Shown here: in pieces, positions 29,986 through 40,199 of the stretch
Position numbering within the stretch: position 1 is the stretch's first letter
How the letters are laid out: the number at the start of each line of letters is the position of its first letter
NCBI RefSeq assembly: GCF_041320705.1
Contig: NZ_JBGGTQ010000004.1
Span: 310,001-374,000, forward strand
DNA: 64,000 bases
Direction: 5' to 3'
Source of the DNA: Kineococcus mangrovi
GTDB lineage: Bacteria > Actinomycetota > Actinomycetes > Actinomycetales > Kineococcaceae
Position numbers and translations under genes: made by a program
Notes under the pieces: generated by a model
Told to the model about the DNA's origin: nothing
What the model saw: the letters and a program-made list of their open reading frames with translations, nothing else
Databases searched by the model: none

Positions 29986-32700
29986 TCACTCGCTGTTGTT
30001 GCGCTTCCGCACCAGGTTGGCGACTGCTACGACCCTCGGCCTACCGCTGGCTCGGAAGCCAAGACCATGACGGAAAATCTCAGGGATCCAGAATCGGTCG
30101 TCCTCCCGGAAGACGACGCCACTCTCGGCGAGAAGTTCTAATTGCGTGATAGACAACTGGACGGAGTCCTGAGTAAAGGGCACCTGGCGTTCCTCGGCCC
30201 CCAGGTTTCTCAAATGTTGCAACAGGTCGCCGATAACGGGTGACTCCTCGCTGATGGCGCTGATCTTCTGGCTGCTGCAGGTGATCAATGCATCGCGCAT
30301 AGCGGCGGGAGCCAGAAGTCGATCGGTCCACCGGGCCTCGCCAATGGAACGCCGCGCCGATTCCTGCATGAAGATTACAATGTCGCGCGCCTGGATATTG
30401 TCATTGAAGTCTGACAGGGCTGCGAGGAACCACCCAGAGCTTCGAGCCTCGCGGGAGCGGAGGCTTCCCATCTTCTCGCCCCAAACATCAATGAGCAGGC
30501 GGTTGAGGTCATCCTCGTTGGCCTCTCGAACAACGTCTTCCGTTACTCCGGGCATGGCGCTGGAGCTTTGCGCCAACCATAGGGCCAAACGCTTAGCCTC
30601 GGATGGGTCCCATCGGAGTGAGAAATCTTGGTAGCGCGCCAGGAATTGCGCGCTATTTTGTGGGAAAGCCGCTCTCACTAGGTCGATGCGGACGAAAACG
30701 ATGAGGCCGAATGGGCGTCCCCTCAAACTCTGCAGCCATTCGATGCAGTCTGCAAGCAGTACTCGAAGGGCGCGCTGTTGCTCGGGGTTCCGGGTGACTT
30801 CCGGAAGGGTGTCCTCTAGGCCGTCGATGAGAAAAATGCGGCGTTCAGTGCGGCCAAGTTCGATAAAGAACTTCTCGGCTTCTTCTGGTCTAACGTCGGC
30901 GCCGATGGATTTAGCCAGAAGGGCGAGCCAGAGGTGGCGCCACTGCCTGTCGCTCAGGTGAGCTTCCAGTCCTCCGCCGATCATCTCGCGGATCTCAAGC
31001 TGCGTGGCTGGTTGACCAGACTCGCTGACCCCAACCTGCTCAAGAATCGCGTCAAGTCGTTGGCGCGTGTCGTCGCTCATGTTGCGTGAGTACAGGGTCG
31101 GCACAAGGGGCGCACTCAGCTCAGCTCCCGGCACGTCGACTCGGTCGGCGTAACTTCGCCAGTCGAGCGTGTATAGCATCTGAAGTTGAGTGAAAGTTTT
31201 GCCCGCGCCTTTCGCTCCTGTGACGACGCATAGAGGGAGAGTCGTTTTGTGTGCCTCCACCAAGTTTCGCAGAGACTCAGTTGGAAGGAAGGCTTGTTCC
31301 TCCGTCGTCTCGGCGTAAGCTAAAGACTTCGAGAAGTCCGCGAGTCGACGACGACGGTCATCTGCAGCTGCCGCGGAGGGTGCCTCTTGTGGGGCTGACT
31401 TTTCCGGTGTCTGGCGTAGAGCAAGCTCGCGCGCCAAGGGGTGAAGCACGTTTAGTAGGCCTGTCTCATGTATGGTCGCGGCAAGATCGTCCCAATCCGA
31501 ACTTAGGCCTAGCAGTGCCTCTTGAAAGCCGCTGTAAAGGGTCGAAGTGCGAACGTCGTCATCCACCAAGCCCGTCTCACGGGCCGCGGCCTCCTCATTC
31601 CCGCCAGCGCTGTTAAGTGCACGCAACTCCGCGACCAGAGGCGCAACAACCGACTGGGCCATGGCCTCTTGGTCGGTTCGCCGGTACTGGGTGACGATCA
31701 AGCTACCGCCAGGATCTGTGGCTTGACTCGGTGCTCGCGTGTTGATTGCTCGGATCATCATCGCGGTACCGTCGGCGGATTGGGCGCTAACGGTCGTGAC
31801 AAAGACCTTTTGGATCCTGGGATCCAGCAGTAAAGGCGCGGCGAGTTCGGAGGCGCCTGCCCTGAGGTCAACAAGGATGACATCAACGTTCGCTTGTCGG
31901 CCAAGTTCCACAAGACCGTCGGTGAGAAAATACGGCGACCGATTGGGTGTGAGTAGATGTTGAGGCTCGATGCGAGCTGGCGCAATTCGTTGCAATTCTC
32001 GCCGGGAGGGCATGATCAAGATATCGTCAAGAGTCTGGTTCTTGGTGTAGGCCGCCGCAAGTGTGGCGGCATCCGTCACCGAACCGTCACGAGACGCATG
32101 AAGGAGTGCGATCATGTCCTCGAACGAGAAGTCGATCTCTCGTCCGGATTGTTGGTACATCCAGCTGACTCCGGGCGCCTCCAGATCAGCATCCACAATT
32201 AGCACCTTTAGGTTTAGGCGCTTCAAGGCGTGAGCTAGAGCCACGGCGTGGAGAGTTCTGCCAACACCGCCCTTGAAAGAGTGAAAAGCAACAATGCTGA
32301 CTTGCTCCCCAATCGGGTGCTCGGGGGAGGGTAAGGGCGTCCCTATCGCCCCAGTGATGCGGTTCTCGCGCCATCGAGGACGGCGCTCCTGGTCCGTCAT
32401 ATCTTCGCCGGACCGTTCGATCTCGATCGGCAGATGACGCGTGGAGACCCGTCCCGGAAGATCGTCTAAGACTAGAATTGAGTCTTCGTCGTCTTTGAGG
32501 ATCGACCCAGGCCCGAAAATCTCTTCGAGCCATCCGAGGACTATGTCTTCGTCATCGGTTGTAACTTCAAGGGTCAGTCCCCCCCAGAATGCGCTGGCTT
32601 CGCGCAGCCAGGTGGGCCAGTTGTCCGAATGGGCTGCGGTTTCAAATGCGGCGTCTACGTCTACCCAAGTGAAAAATCGCCCTGCGCTACCAAAGTTCAT
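29986..32700 (-). CDS. KGGVGR-motif ATPase with a second STAND/AAA-like P-loop domain
   Basis: A 904-residue protein with two NTPase modules. Residues 1-130 are an uncharacterised N-terminal region (FTWVDVDAAFETAAH; FWGGLTLEV). At 134-420 is a MinD/ParA-like domain with the variant Walker A FHSFKGGVGRTLHAVALA (KGGVGR at 143-148), VLIVDADLEAPG at 166-177 and VDVILVDLRAG at 272-282. A second P-loop, GAKGAGKT, is at 495-502 with Walker B IFLIDGLED at 622-630 and a helical C-terminal region that may be a winged helix. ATG 32700 overlaps the HEPN gene stop (ATGA), so translation is probably coupled. From memory, KGGVGR-variant ATPases occur in predicted bacterial conflict systems; defence is inference. 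Confidence 0.8.
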   Translation of the reverse strand: MNFGSAGRFFTWVDVDAAFETAAHSDNWPTWLREASAFWGGLTLEVTTDDEDIVLGWLEEIFGPGSILKDDEDSILVLDDLPGRVSTRHLPIEIERSGEDMTDQERRPRWRENRITGAIGTPLPSPEHPIGEQVSIVAFHSFKGGVGRTLHAVALAHALKRLNLKVLIVDADLEAPGVSWMYQQSGREIDFSFEDMIALLHASRDGSVTDAATLAAAYTKNQTLDDILIMPSRRELQRIAPARIEPQHLLTPNRSPYFLTDGLVELGRQANVDVILVDLRAGASELAAPLLLDPRIQKVFVTTVSAQSADGTAMMIRAINTRAPSQATDPGGSLIVTQYRRTDQEAMAQSVVAPLVAELRALNSAGGNEEAAARETGLVDDDVRTSTLYSGFQEALLGLSSDWDDLAATIHETGLLNVLHPLARELALRQTPEKSAPQEAPSAAAADDRRRRLADFSKSLAYAETTEEQAFLPTESLRNLVEAHKTTLPLCVVTGAKGAGKTFTQLQMLYTLDWRSYADRVDVPGAELSAPLVPTLYSRNMSDDTRQRLDAILEQVGVSESGQPATQLEIREMIGGGLEAHLSDRQWRHLWLALLAKSIGADVRPEEAEKFFIELGRTERRIFLIDGLEDTLPEVTRNPEQQRALRVLLADCIEWLQSLRGRPFGLIVFVRIDLVRAAFPQNSAQFLARYQDFSLRWDPSEAKRLALWLAQSSSAMPGVTEDVVREANEDDLNRLLIDVWGEKMGSLRSREARSSGWFLAALSDFNDNIQARDIVIFMQESARRSIGEARWTDRLLAPAAMRDALITCSSQKISAISEESPVIGDLLQHLRNLGAEERQVPFTQDSVQLSITQLELLAESGVVFREDDRFWIPEIFRHGLGFRASGRPRVVAVANLVRKRNNSE

Positions 32701-33119
32701 AGTGCCCCGCCCCTCTCGCGCTTGTACCAATCGATAATCTGACGGAAGCAGTGGATCGCGGCCACATGATCCTCATCTCTGAGTGTCTCCCCGTAACGCC
32801 ATGCTTGATGTGCATCTTTCATGGCAATACTCGAGCTGGTTCTGTTGTGGCGTGTGCGTAGAGCGCGAGGTATTGATATCTCGTTCGAGAGATTTAATTC
32901 TTTAGCGAGCCGGGCGAGATCATGGCCGTATTCATCTGCAAGTGAGCTGGTGTCGGCGAGGCTCATTCTCGACATCAAAGCAGCCTTCAAGGCGCATTCT
33001 GTCGCATAGAAGAGCAAGAGAGCGGATGTGGGGCTGTCGCCAGCTGTAAGTTGACCCACCGCTTCGTGGTGTTGTCGAACGGCTGTACGCAGTGCGCGCT
33101 GACCGACCGTGATCGCCAT
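32697..33119 (-). CDS. HEPN-like small helical protein
   Basis: A 140-residue, mostly helical protein. SALLLFYATECALKAALMSRM, then HDLARLAKEL and DAHQAWRYGETL, follow the HEPN domain pattern (an acidic ECALKA helix, a H-D/E-L helix, a W-R-Y helix). HEPN proteins include many toxin and defence RNases, but the C-terminal RX4-6H catalytic motif is not evident; the nearest are R114-H118 (X3) and an N-terminal R11-H17. It may be a sensor or adaptor. ATG 33119 lies six bases after TATGGT. The stop overlaps the ATPase start by four bases. Confidence 0.65.
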   Translation of the reverse strand: MAITVGQRALRTAVRQHHEAVGQLTAGDSPTSALLLFYATECALKAALMSRMSLADTSSLADEYGHDLARLAKELNLSNEISIPRALRTRHNRTSSSIAMKDAHQAWRYGETLRDEDHVAAIHCFRQIIDWYKRERGGAL

Positions 33120-33131
33120 GGATTGACCATA
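33117..33131 (-). promoter_or_regulatory. leaderless-type -10 element of the HEPN-ATPase operon
   Basis: On the minus strand TATGGT (33131-33126), six bases, then ATG 33119. The imported operon thus has the same start architecture as the host core genes. Confidence 0.5.
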
Positions 33132-33211
33132 GCGAGTGGACGCCGTCTCCTGTTCAGAGCGACTCGGGGGGCGTCTCAGGCCGGTAGAAGGGTGCCGACC
33201 GCCTGGGCGAG

Positions 33212-34978
33212 CTACCCCTCCCCGTGCCAGCTCCGCCACAGGTCCGCGTACGGACCCCCCGCGTGGACGAGTTCGGCGTGCGTCCCGAGTTCGGTGATGC
33301 GCCCGCCCTCGACGACGGCGATCCGGTCGGCGTCGTGGGCGGTGTGCAGGCGGTGCGCGATCGCGACGGTCGTGCGGCCCTCCAGCACCGCGGCCAGGGA
33401 CCGTTCGAGGTGCCGCGCCGCGTTCGGGTCCAGCAGCGACGTCGCCTCGTCCAGGACGAGGGTGTGCGGGTCGGCCAGCACGAGCCGGGCGAGCGCGACC
33501 TGCTGGGCCTGCGCCGCCGACAGCGTCAGCCCGTTCTCTCCGACGGCCGTGTCCAGCCCGTCGGGCAGCGCGAGCACCCACCCCCGCGCGTCGACGGCCG
33601 CCAGCGCCGCCAGGACGTCCTCGTCGCCGGACCCGGGTGCGGCGAGGGCGACGTTGTCGCGCAGCGAGGCGGCGAAGACGTGCCGCTCCTGCGTCACGAG
33701 CGCGATCCGCGAGCGCAGCTCGTCCAGCGGCAGCCCGGTGACCTCGGCGCCGCCGACCTGCACGGTGCCGTCGGTGGGGGCGTTGATCCCGGCGATCAAC
33801 CGTCCCAGCGTCGACTTGCCCGCCCCCGTCGGCCCGACGACGGCGAGCCGTTCCCCGGGTGCGAGTTCGAGTGAGACCCCTTGCAGCACAGGGCGTCCGG
33901 GGGTGTAGGCGAAACCGACCCCGTCGGCGTGGACGACGTCGGAGACCGGCTGCGCCGGGGACGTCGTCCGGTCCGGTTCGACCGCGGACAACCCCACGAC
34001 GCGGGCGAAGGAGGCCTGGCCGACCTGCAGCTCGTCCCACCACGCGAGCAGCTCGTTGACGGGGCCGACGAGCTGGCGCAGGTACAGCACGACGGTCGTC
34101 ACCTGCCCGACGGTCTGCAGGTCGTGCCGCACGAGGAAACCGCCCCACAGCAGCGCGACGACGACGGGCACGAGGTAGGACATCTCGATGCTCGGGAACC
34201 ACACGGTGCGCAGGGACAACGTGTAGCGCTCGCGGCGCACGGTCGAACCGATGACGTCGTCGACGAGCCGCACCCGGTGCTCGGCCAGGCCGAGGGCCTC
34301 GACGGTGCGGACGTTCTCGACGTTCTCGCCCAGCGTGGTGGAGATCCGGCCCCACTCGGCGCGTTCGGCGGCGTACCCCTGCGGTGCGCGGCGCAGGTAC
34401 CAGCGGGTCGCGAGGAACAACCCGGGGAACCCGGCGAGGATCGCGAGCGCCACCAGGGGCCCGGAGAACACCGCCGCCACGACCGTCAGGACCGAGGTGA
34501 CGAACGCGACGAGGATCGCCGGCGCCCCGTACCGGACGGTGTAGCTGAGCGCGTCGACGTCGTTCGTGGTGCGCGAGACGAGGTCGCCGGTGCCGGCCTG
34601 CTCCACGACCGACAGCGGCAGCGCGGTGGCGCGGCCGAGGAACTCCTCGCGCAGCTGCGCGAACACGCCCTCGGCCAGGACGAGGGAGCGCTTGCGCGCC
34701 AGGCGCGCCAGCACGGCCTGCGCGACGACCGCGACCACGAGGACGGCGACGGCGACGTCGATCCGGTGGGCCACGACGTCGAACGCGGTGCCCCCGCGGA
34801 CGGCGTCGACGACGTCGTCCACCAGCCGGCCCAGCAGGTAGGGGCCCGCCAGCCCGGCGACGGCGGCCAGCGCGTGCAGCGCGAGCATCCGCAGACCCGG
34901 GTCGCGGTGCTGGCGCAGCAGCCGCCGCACGTCGCGCAGGACGTGCTCGCGGTCGGCGACGGGGAGGGTGGTCCTCAT
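33212..34978 (-). CDS. ABC exporter half-transporter, subunit with intact Walker motifs but degenerate signature
   Basis: A 588-residue half-transporter: six membrane helices, then a nucleotide-binding domain. Walker A is GPTGAGKST (382-390), Walker B LVLDE (507-511) and the switch His is in AIAHRL (His542). The ABC signature, normally LSGGQ, is LSAAQ (486-490). It starts ten bases after the upstream exporter gene ends. In a heterodimer its Walker site would be completed by the LSGGQ of the partner, giving one working ATP site. The exported compound is unknown; drug or lipid export is the family expectation. Confidence 0.9.
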   Translation of the reverse strand: MRTTLPVADREHVLRDVRRLLRQHRDPGLRMLALHALAAVAGLAGPYLLGRLVDDVVDAVRGGTAFDVVAHRIDVAVAVLVVAVVAQAVLARLARKRSLVLAEGVFAQLREEFLGRATALPLSVVEQAGTGDLVSRTTNDVDALSYTVRYGAPAILVAFVTSVLTVVAAVFSGPLVALAILAGFPGLFLATRWYLRRAPQGYAAERAEWGRISTTLGENVENVRTVEALGLAEHRVRLVDDVIGSTVRRERYTLSLRTVWFPSIEMSYLVPVVVALLWGGFLVRHDLQTVGQVTTVVLYLRQLVGPVNELLAWWDELQVGQASFARVVGLSAVEPDRTTSPAQPVSDVVHADGVGFAYTPGRPVLQGVSLELAPGERLAVVGPTGAGKSTLGRLIAGINAPTDGTVQVGGAEVTGLPLDELRSRIALVTQERHVFAASLRDNVALAAPGSGDEDVLAALAAVDARGWVLALPDGLDTAVGENGLTLSAAQAQQVALARLVLADPHTLVLDEATSLLDPNAARHLERSLAAVLEGRTTVAIAHRLHTAHDADRIAVVEGGRITELGTHAELVHAGGPYADLWRSWHGEG

Positions 34979-34988
34979 CGGCGTGTCC

Positions 34989-36767
34989 TCACGGGTGCTC
35001 CTCGAGCGTGCGGCGGGGGTCCCGCGGTGCGGGCACGGTCTCCGGCGCGGGGGCGGCGGCGTCGCGGGTGACGAAGACGCGGTAGCCGGGGTCGGCGGCG
35101 AGCAGGTCGGCGTGCCGGCCGGTGGCGACGACGTGCCCGTCGCGCACCCAGCAGACGTGGTCCACCTCGGGCAGGACGAGAGGGCTGGCGGTCGCGACGA
35201 CGGTCGTGCGGCCGGCCCGCGCCCGACGGAGCCGGCCGGCGATGCGGGCCTCGGTGTGCGCGTCGACGGCGCTCGTCGGCTCGACGAGGACGAGCGCCTC
35301 CGGCTCGCGGGCCAGGACCCGGGCCAGGGCCAGGCGCTGGCGCTGGCCGCCGGACAGCGACCGGCCGCGCTCGGTGACGGTGCCGGCCAGGCCGCCGTCG
35401 ACGAGGTCGAGGACGTCGCGGGCGTCGGCGACGTCCAGGGCCGCGAGGACCTCGCCGTCGTCGTGCACGTGCTCGGGGTCGACCTGCTCGCGGATCGTCC
35501 CGCTGAACAGCTGGGCGTCGTCCTCGGCGAGCAGGACCCGCGAGCGGACCTCGGCGACCGGCAGGTCCCGCACCGGGACCCCGCCGAAGGTGGCGCGGGT
35601 GTCGTCGTCGAAGCGGGCGAGCCGGCGGGCCAGCACCGCGGCGTCCTCGGGCGGGTCGCAGACGAGGGCCGTCATCCGTCCCGCGGCGGCGCGGATCCCG
35701 GAGTCGGGGTCGGCCAGCTCGCCCCCGCGCGTCGCGGGCGGTGCGCCCGCGCGGTCGGTGACCGCGGGGGGCACCTCGAGCAGCGTGATGAGGCGCCGCG
35801 CGGCGACGAGGGCGCGGACGTACTTGTCGGCCGCCTCCACGAGCATCCGCAGCGGGGAGGTGAGGAACGCGGCGTAGCCGTAGAGCGCGACGAGCTCGCC
35901 GGCGGTGACGTCGCCGCGGGCGGTGGCCCGGGCGCCGGCCCACACGAGGGAGGCGACGAGCAGACCGGGCACGAGGATCTGCAGCGCCTCCAGCGCCGAC
36001 TCCCACGTCGCCACCCGCACCCCGGCCGCCCGCACCTGCTGGCTCTTGGCGCGGTACCGGTCGAGGAACACCTCCTCGCCGCCGATGCCGCGCAGGATGC
36101 GCAGCCCGCGGACGGTGTCGGTGCCGATCGAGGTCAGCTCCCCGGACAGCGTGCGGTGCCGGCGCTGCCGTTCCTGCAGGGGGCGCAGGACGAGCAGCAG
36201 CAGCGCCATGACGACGGGGACGCCGACGAGGATGACGAGCCCGATGGGCACCGACGTGCGCAGCACGAGCACGGCGACGACGACCACCGCGGCGACCGAG
36301 GCGACGGCGCGCTGGGTGACGTCGAAGGCGTCGGCCAGGCGCGGGCCGTCGGAGGCGATGGAGGCCAGCACCTCGCCCTGCGGCAGTTCCCGGGTCACCG
36401 CCGTGCCGGCGTGGGCCGTGTGCCGGCCGACCTGCTGCAGCGTCCGGAAGCAGGCGGTCAGCCAGTTCGTCACGCCGTAGCGGTGCCGCGTGATCGCCGC
36501 GGCCGCGGTGACGACCGCCAGCCCCAGGACGACGAGCGCCCACCGCGTCAGGGCGTTCGCGTCGCCCCGGCCGTCCGGTCCGACGAGACCGGCGTCGACG
36601 GCCCTGCCGATCGCGGCGGGCAGGACGGCCTGGGACAGCAACCACACGGTGCCGACCGCCGAACCGGCCACCATCGGCCGCCACTGCTGCGCCGCCGTGC
36701 GCAGCAGGAACCGGGTGGGGGAGGAGACGTCGGGGGTGCCGGGGTCGCTCAAGGGGAGAGAGCGCAC
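34989..36767 (-). CDS. ABC exporter half-transporter, subunit with intact signature but lost Walker A
   Basis: A 592-residue half-transporter with six membrane helices. Its nucleotide-binding domain has a perfect signature [15 protein letters not shown] (from 471), yet the Walker A position reads [13 protein letters not shown] (about 366-378) with no GK(S/T). Walker B is [11 protein letters not shown] (492-502), with Val in place of the magnesium Asp. The Q-loop reads LLAEDDAQL and the switch-His position VVATASPL has no His. This subunit probably cannot hydrolyse ATP itself and serves by lending LSGGQ to its partner. The two genes form one operon divergent from guaA. Confidence 0.9.
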   Translation of the reverse strand: MRSLPLSDPGTPDVSSPTRFLLRTAAQQWRPMVAGSAVGTVWLLSQAVLPAAIGRAVDAGLVGPDGRGDANALTRWALVVLGLAVVTAAAAITRHRYGVTNWLTACFRTLQQVGRHTAHAGTAVTRELPQGEVLASIASDGPRLADAFDVTQRAVASVAAVVVVAVLVLRTSVPIGLVILVGVPVVMALLLLVLRPLQERQRRHRTLSGELTSIGTDTVRGLRILRGIGGEEVFLDRYRAKSQQVRAAGVRVATWESALEALQILVPGLLVASLVWAGARATARGDVTAGELVALYGYAAFLTSPLRMLVEAADKYVRALVAARRLITLLEVPPAVTDRAGAPPATRGGELADPDSGIRAAAGRMTALVCDPPEDAAVLARRLARFDDDTRATFGGVPVRDLPVAEVRSRVLLAEDDAQLFSGTIREQVDPEHVHDDGEVLAALDVADARDVLDLVDGGLAGTVTERGRSLSGGQRQRLALARVLAREPEALVLVEPTSAVDAHTEARIAGRLRRARAGRTTVVATASPLVLPEVDHVCWVRDGHVVATGRHADLLAADPGYRVFVTRDAAAPAPETVPAPRDPRRTLEEHP

Positions 36768-36835
36768 GTCGACCGACGGTAATCGCTTCCCGGTCCCGCT
36801 TCCACGTGGTTTTCGGGCGGTCCCGCGCCGACGGC

Positions 36836-36847
36836 TACCCTTGGGCC

Positions 36848-36850
<3 letters not shown>
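36836..36850 (+). promoter_or_regulatory. leaderless-type -10 element of guaA
   Basis: TACCCT at 36836-36841, six bases, then GTG 36848. It supports this start over the upstream open frame. Confidence 0.5.
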
Positions 36851-38485
<1,635 letters not shown>

Positions 38486-38517
38486 CCTCCCGCTGAGGTT
38501 CCGGGACCCCCGGCCGG

Positions 38518-38976
38518 TCAGGCCGGCCGGAGGTGCCGGCCCGGCAGCGGGCTGGAGTACACGACGCTCGTGGTGATCGCCCCGAGCGTCGCGAGCCGTC
38601 CCGTGACGCGTTCGAGGTCGCGCATCGACCGGGCGAGCACCTTGAGGACGAAGCAGTCGTCGCCGGTGACGTGGTGCGCCTCCACGACCTCCGGGGTCGT
38701 GCCCAGCAGGTCGTGGAACGGCTTGTAGTTCCCCGTGGGGTAGGCGAGGCGGACGAACGCCGTGACGGTGTAGCCCAGCGCCTCCGGGTCGACGACGGCG
38801 GTGAACCCGGTGACGACGCCGGTGTCGGTCAGGCGGCGCAGGCGGTCCGCGGTGGCGCTCGCGGACAGGTTCACCGCCCGGCCCAGGTCGGCCACGCTCG
38901 TGCGGCCGTCGCGTTGCAGGTGCTCCAGGAGGGCCCGGTCGGTCGCGTCGAGGGCGGGCCGTGGATTCGTCGTCAC
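38518..38976 (-). CDS. Lrp/AsnC family transcriptional regulator
   Basis: A 152-residue regulator. The N-terminal HTH reads LDATDRALLEHLQRDGRTSVADLGRAVNLSASATADRLRRL and the rest is the ligand-binding RAM domain (VVEAHHVTGDDCFVLKV). Start GTG 38976 has TATTTT seven bases upstream on the minus strand (38989-38984), so it may be leaderless. It is divergent from the rhodanese gene with 93 bases between; this pairing recurs in actinobacteria, so the rhodanese gene is the likely target. The effector is unknown. Confidence 0.9.
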   Translation of the reverse strand: MTTNPRPALDATDRALLEHLQRDGRTSVADLGRAVNLSASATADRLRRLTDTGVVTGFTAVVDPEALGYTVTAFVRLAYPTGNYKPFHDLLGTTPEVVEAHHVTGDDCFVLKVLARSMRDLERVTGRLATLGAITTSVVYSSPLPGRHLRPA

Positions 38977-39069
38977 GGCCGGGAAAATACCGCCGCATCC
39001 CCGGTCGGCGGGTCATCTCGCCGTGGAGCACGCCTGGTCGGCCGGGGCTGCGCCCGGTTGCCTGGAGGG

Positions 39070-39495
39070 GTGTCGAACCCCCTGTCCGCCGTCGACTTCT
39101 TCGCGGCCCACCTCACCTTCCAGACCGACCCCGCCGACCTCGCGGCGGACCGGGCCGCGGGGCGGTCCCCGCTCGTCCTCGACGTCCGCTCGGACGCGGC
39201 GTGGGCGCAGGGCCACCTCCCCGGTGCGGTCCACCTGCCCGGACCGCAGGTGCGCGAGCGCATCGCGCAGGTCTGCCCGGACCGGGACGCGCCCGTCGTC
39301 GTGCACTGCTGGGGTCCGGGCTGCAACGGCGCGACGCGCGCGGCGCTCGTCCTGGCGACGCTGGGGTACTCCCACGTCCGGGAACTCATCGGCGGGTACG
39401 AGTACTGGGTGCGGGAGGGGTTCGCCGTCGTCACCGCCGCCGGCCGCACGCGTCGCGCCCCGGACCCGCTCACCGTGCCCGTCCCCGACTGCTGA
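39070..39495 (+). CDS. rhodanese-like domain protein
   Basis: A 141-residue single rhodanese domain. VLDVRSDAAWAQGHLPGAVHLP is the conserved N-terminal motif, and VVVHCWGPGCNGATRAAL contains the active-site loop with Cys80 and Cys85. Sulfur transfer is the family activity; donor and acceptor are unknown. GTG 39070 has GGAGGGG directly before it. It is divergent from an Lrp-type regulator and closed by a long hairpin. Confidence 0.87.
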   Translation: MSNPLSAVDFFAAHLTFQTDPADLAADRAAGRSPLVLDVRSDAAWAQGHLPGAVHLPGPQVRERIAQVCPDRDAPVVVHCWGPGCNGATRAALVLATLGYSHVRELIGGYEYWVREGFAVVTAAGRTRRAPDPLTVPVPDC

Positions 39496-39509
39496 GGGAG
39501 AGCGGGGCC

Positions 39510-39564
39510 GACCGGTACGTCCCGACCCACCCCGCGCTCGCGGACGGGTCGGGACGTACCGGTC
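39510..39564 (+). terminator. bidirectional terminator between the rhodanese and DUF1801 genes
   Basis: A perfect 19-base inverted repeat, 39510-39528 with 39546-39564, and a 17-base loop. It lies between two convergent genes. Confidence 0.8.
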
Positions 39565-39588
39565 GAGCGTTCGTCGAGGGTGCCGGCG

Positions 39589-40125
39589 TCAGGACGACGC
39601 GTCGGACCCGTCCGGGGCGGCGCGGGCGACGAGGGCGGCGACCTGCCCCCACGCCTCATCGGTCGCGTCCTGCGTCAGCGCGTAGGACGTCGGCCACAGC
39701 CCCGCGTCGTCGTCGAGGGTGGCCTGCGGGCTGAACCCGAAGGTGCAGTACCGCAGCTTGTCCTGCTGCCCGCTGCGGAAGAAGCACACGACCTTCCCGT
39801 CGGCCCCGGCCCAGCCCGGCTGGCCGTAGTACAGCTTCGGCGTCAGGTGCGGGGCCGCGTCCGCGACGACCCGGTGGGCGCGGTCGGCCAGCTCGCGGTC
39901 GCCGTCGGGCATCGACGCGATCTTCGCGAGGACGTCCGCGGTGTCGGCGGCGACCTTTCCGTCCTTCGCGGCGCGGCGGGACTCGGCGCGCACCTCCGCG
40001 GCCCGGGCCTTCACCGCCGCCCGCTCCACCGCGGACAGCCGGTGGTCGTCCTCGGTTCCCTCTCGTCCCGCCACCGTGGCCTCCGCGTCGCCGCGCCGGC
40101 CGCCACCGCGGCGACCGGTCACCAC
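39589..40125 (-). CDS. DUF1801-domain protein
   Basis: A 178-residue protein. The C-terminal half, with PHLTPKLYYGQPGWAGADGKV and a following FFRSGQQDKLRYCTFGFS block, matches DUF1801 (YdhG-like) proteins. Members have been called iron chaperones, but no catalytic role is established. The N-terminal 75 residues are charged and helical (SAVERAAVKARAAEVRAESRR). GTG 40125 starts it. It is separated by 74 bases from the divergent AAA gene. Confidence 0.75.
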   Translation of the reverse strand: MVTGRRGGGRRGDAEATVAGREGTEDDHRLSAVERAAVKARAAEVRAESRRAAKDGKVAADTADVLAKIASMPDGDRELADRAHRVVADAAPHLTPKLYYGQPGWAGADGKVVCFFRSGQQDKLRYCTFGFSPQATLDDDAGLWPTSYALTQDATDEAWGQVAALVARAAPDGSDASS

Positions 40126-40183
40126 CGAGGCTAGGGCCGACCGCGTGGGGTGCGCTTCTCCCGTCCTGACGGGAACCTGGTCA

Positions 40184-40197
40184 TGATAAATTTATCA
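40184..40197 (+). promoter_or_regulatory. AT-rich 14-base palindrome at the AAA ATPase start
   Basis: TGATAAATTTATCA is a perfect palindrome ending two bases before ATG 40200. Fourteen bases with only two G/C stand out in this genome. The GATAAA within it (40185-40190) lies nine bases from the ATG and may be the -10 box, so a protein bound here would block transcription. Confidence 0.6.
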
Positions 40198-40199
40198 GC

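Larger units (their letters stand above)
29930..33190 (-). other. low-G+C island carrying a two-gene putative conflict system
   Basis: Base composition changes sharply here. The 60-base line starting at 32881 has 29 G/C, while the line starting at 34861 has 47. The island holds only the HEPN gene and the KGGVGR ATPase gene, both on the minus strand. It lies between an MFS gene and an ABC exporter of normal composition. I found no integrase, tRNA or flanking direct repeats, so edges are set by composition alone. Confidence 0.75.

Noticed and set aside
29930-33190. Integrative element with att sites around the low-G+C island
   Set aside because: No integrase, tRNA gene or matching direct repeats were found at the composition borders.
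38505-38535. Terminator between guaA and the Lrp gene
   Set aside because: The CCGGCC/GGCCGG stem overlaps the Lrp stop codon and is short; evidence too weak to list.
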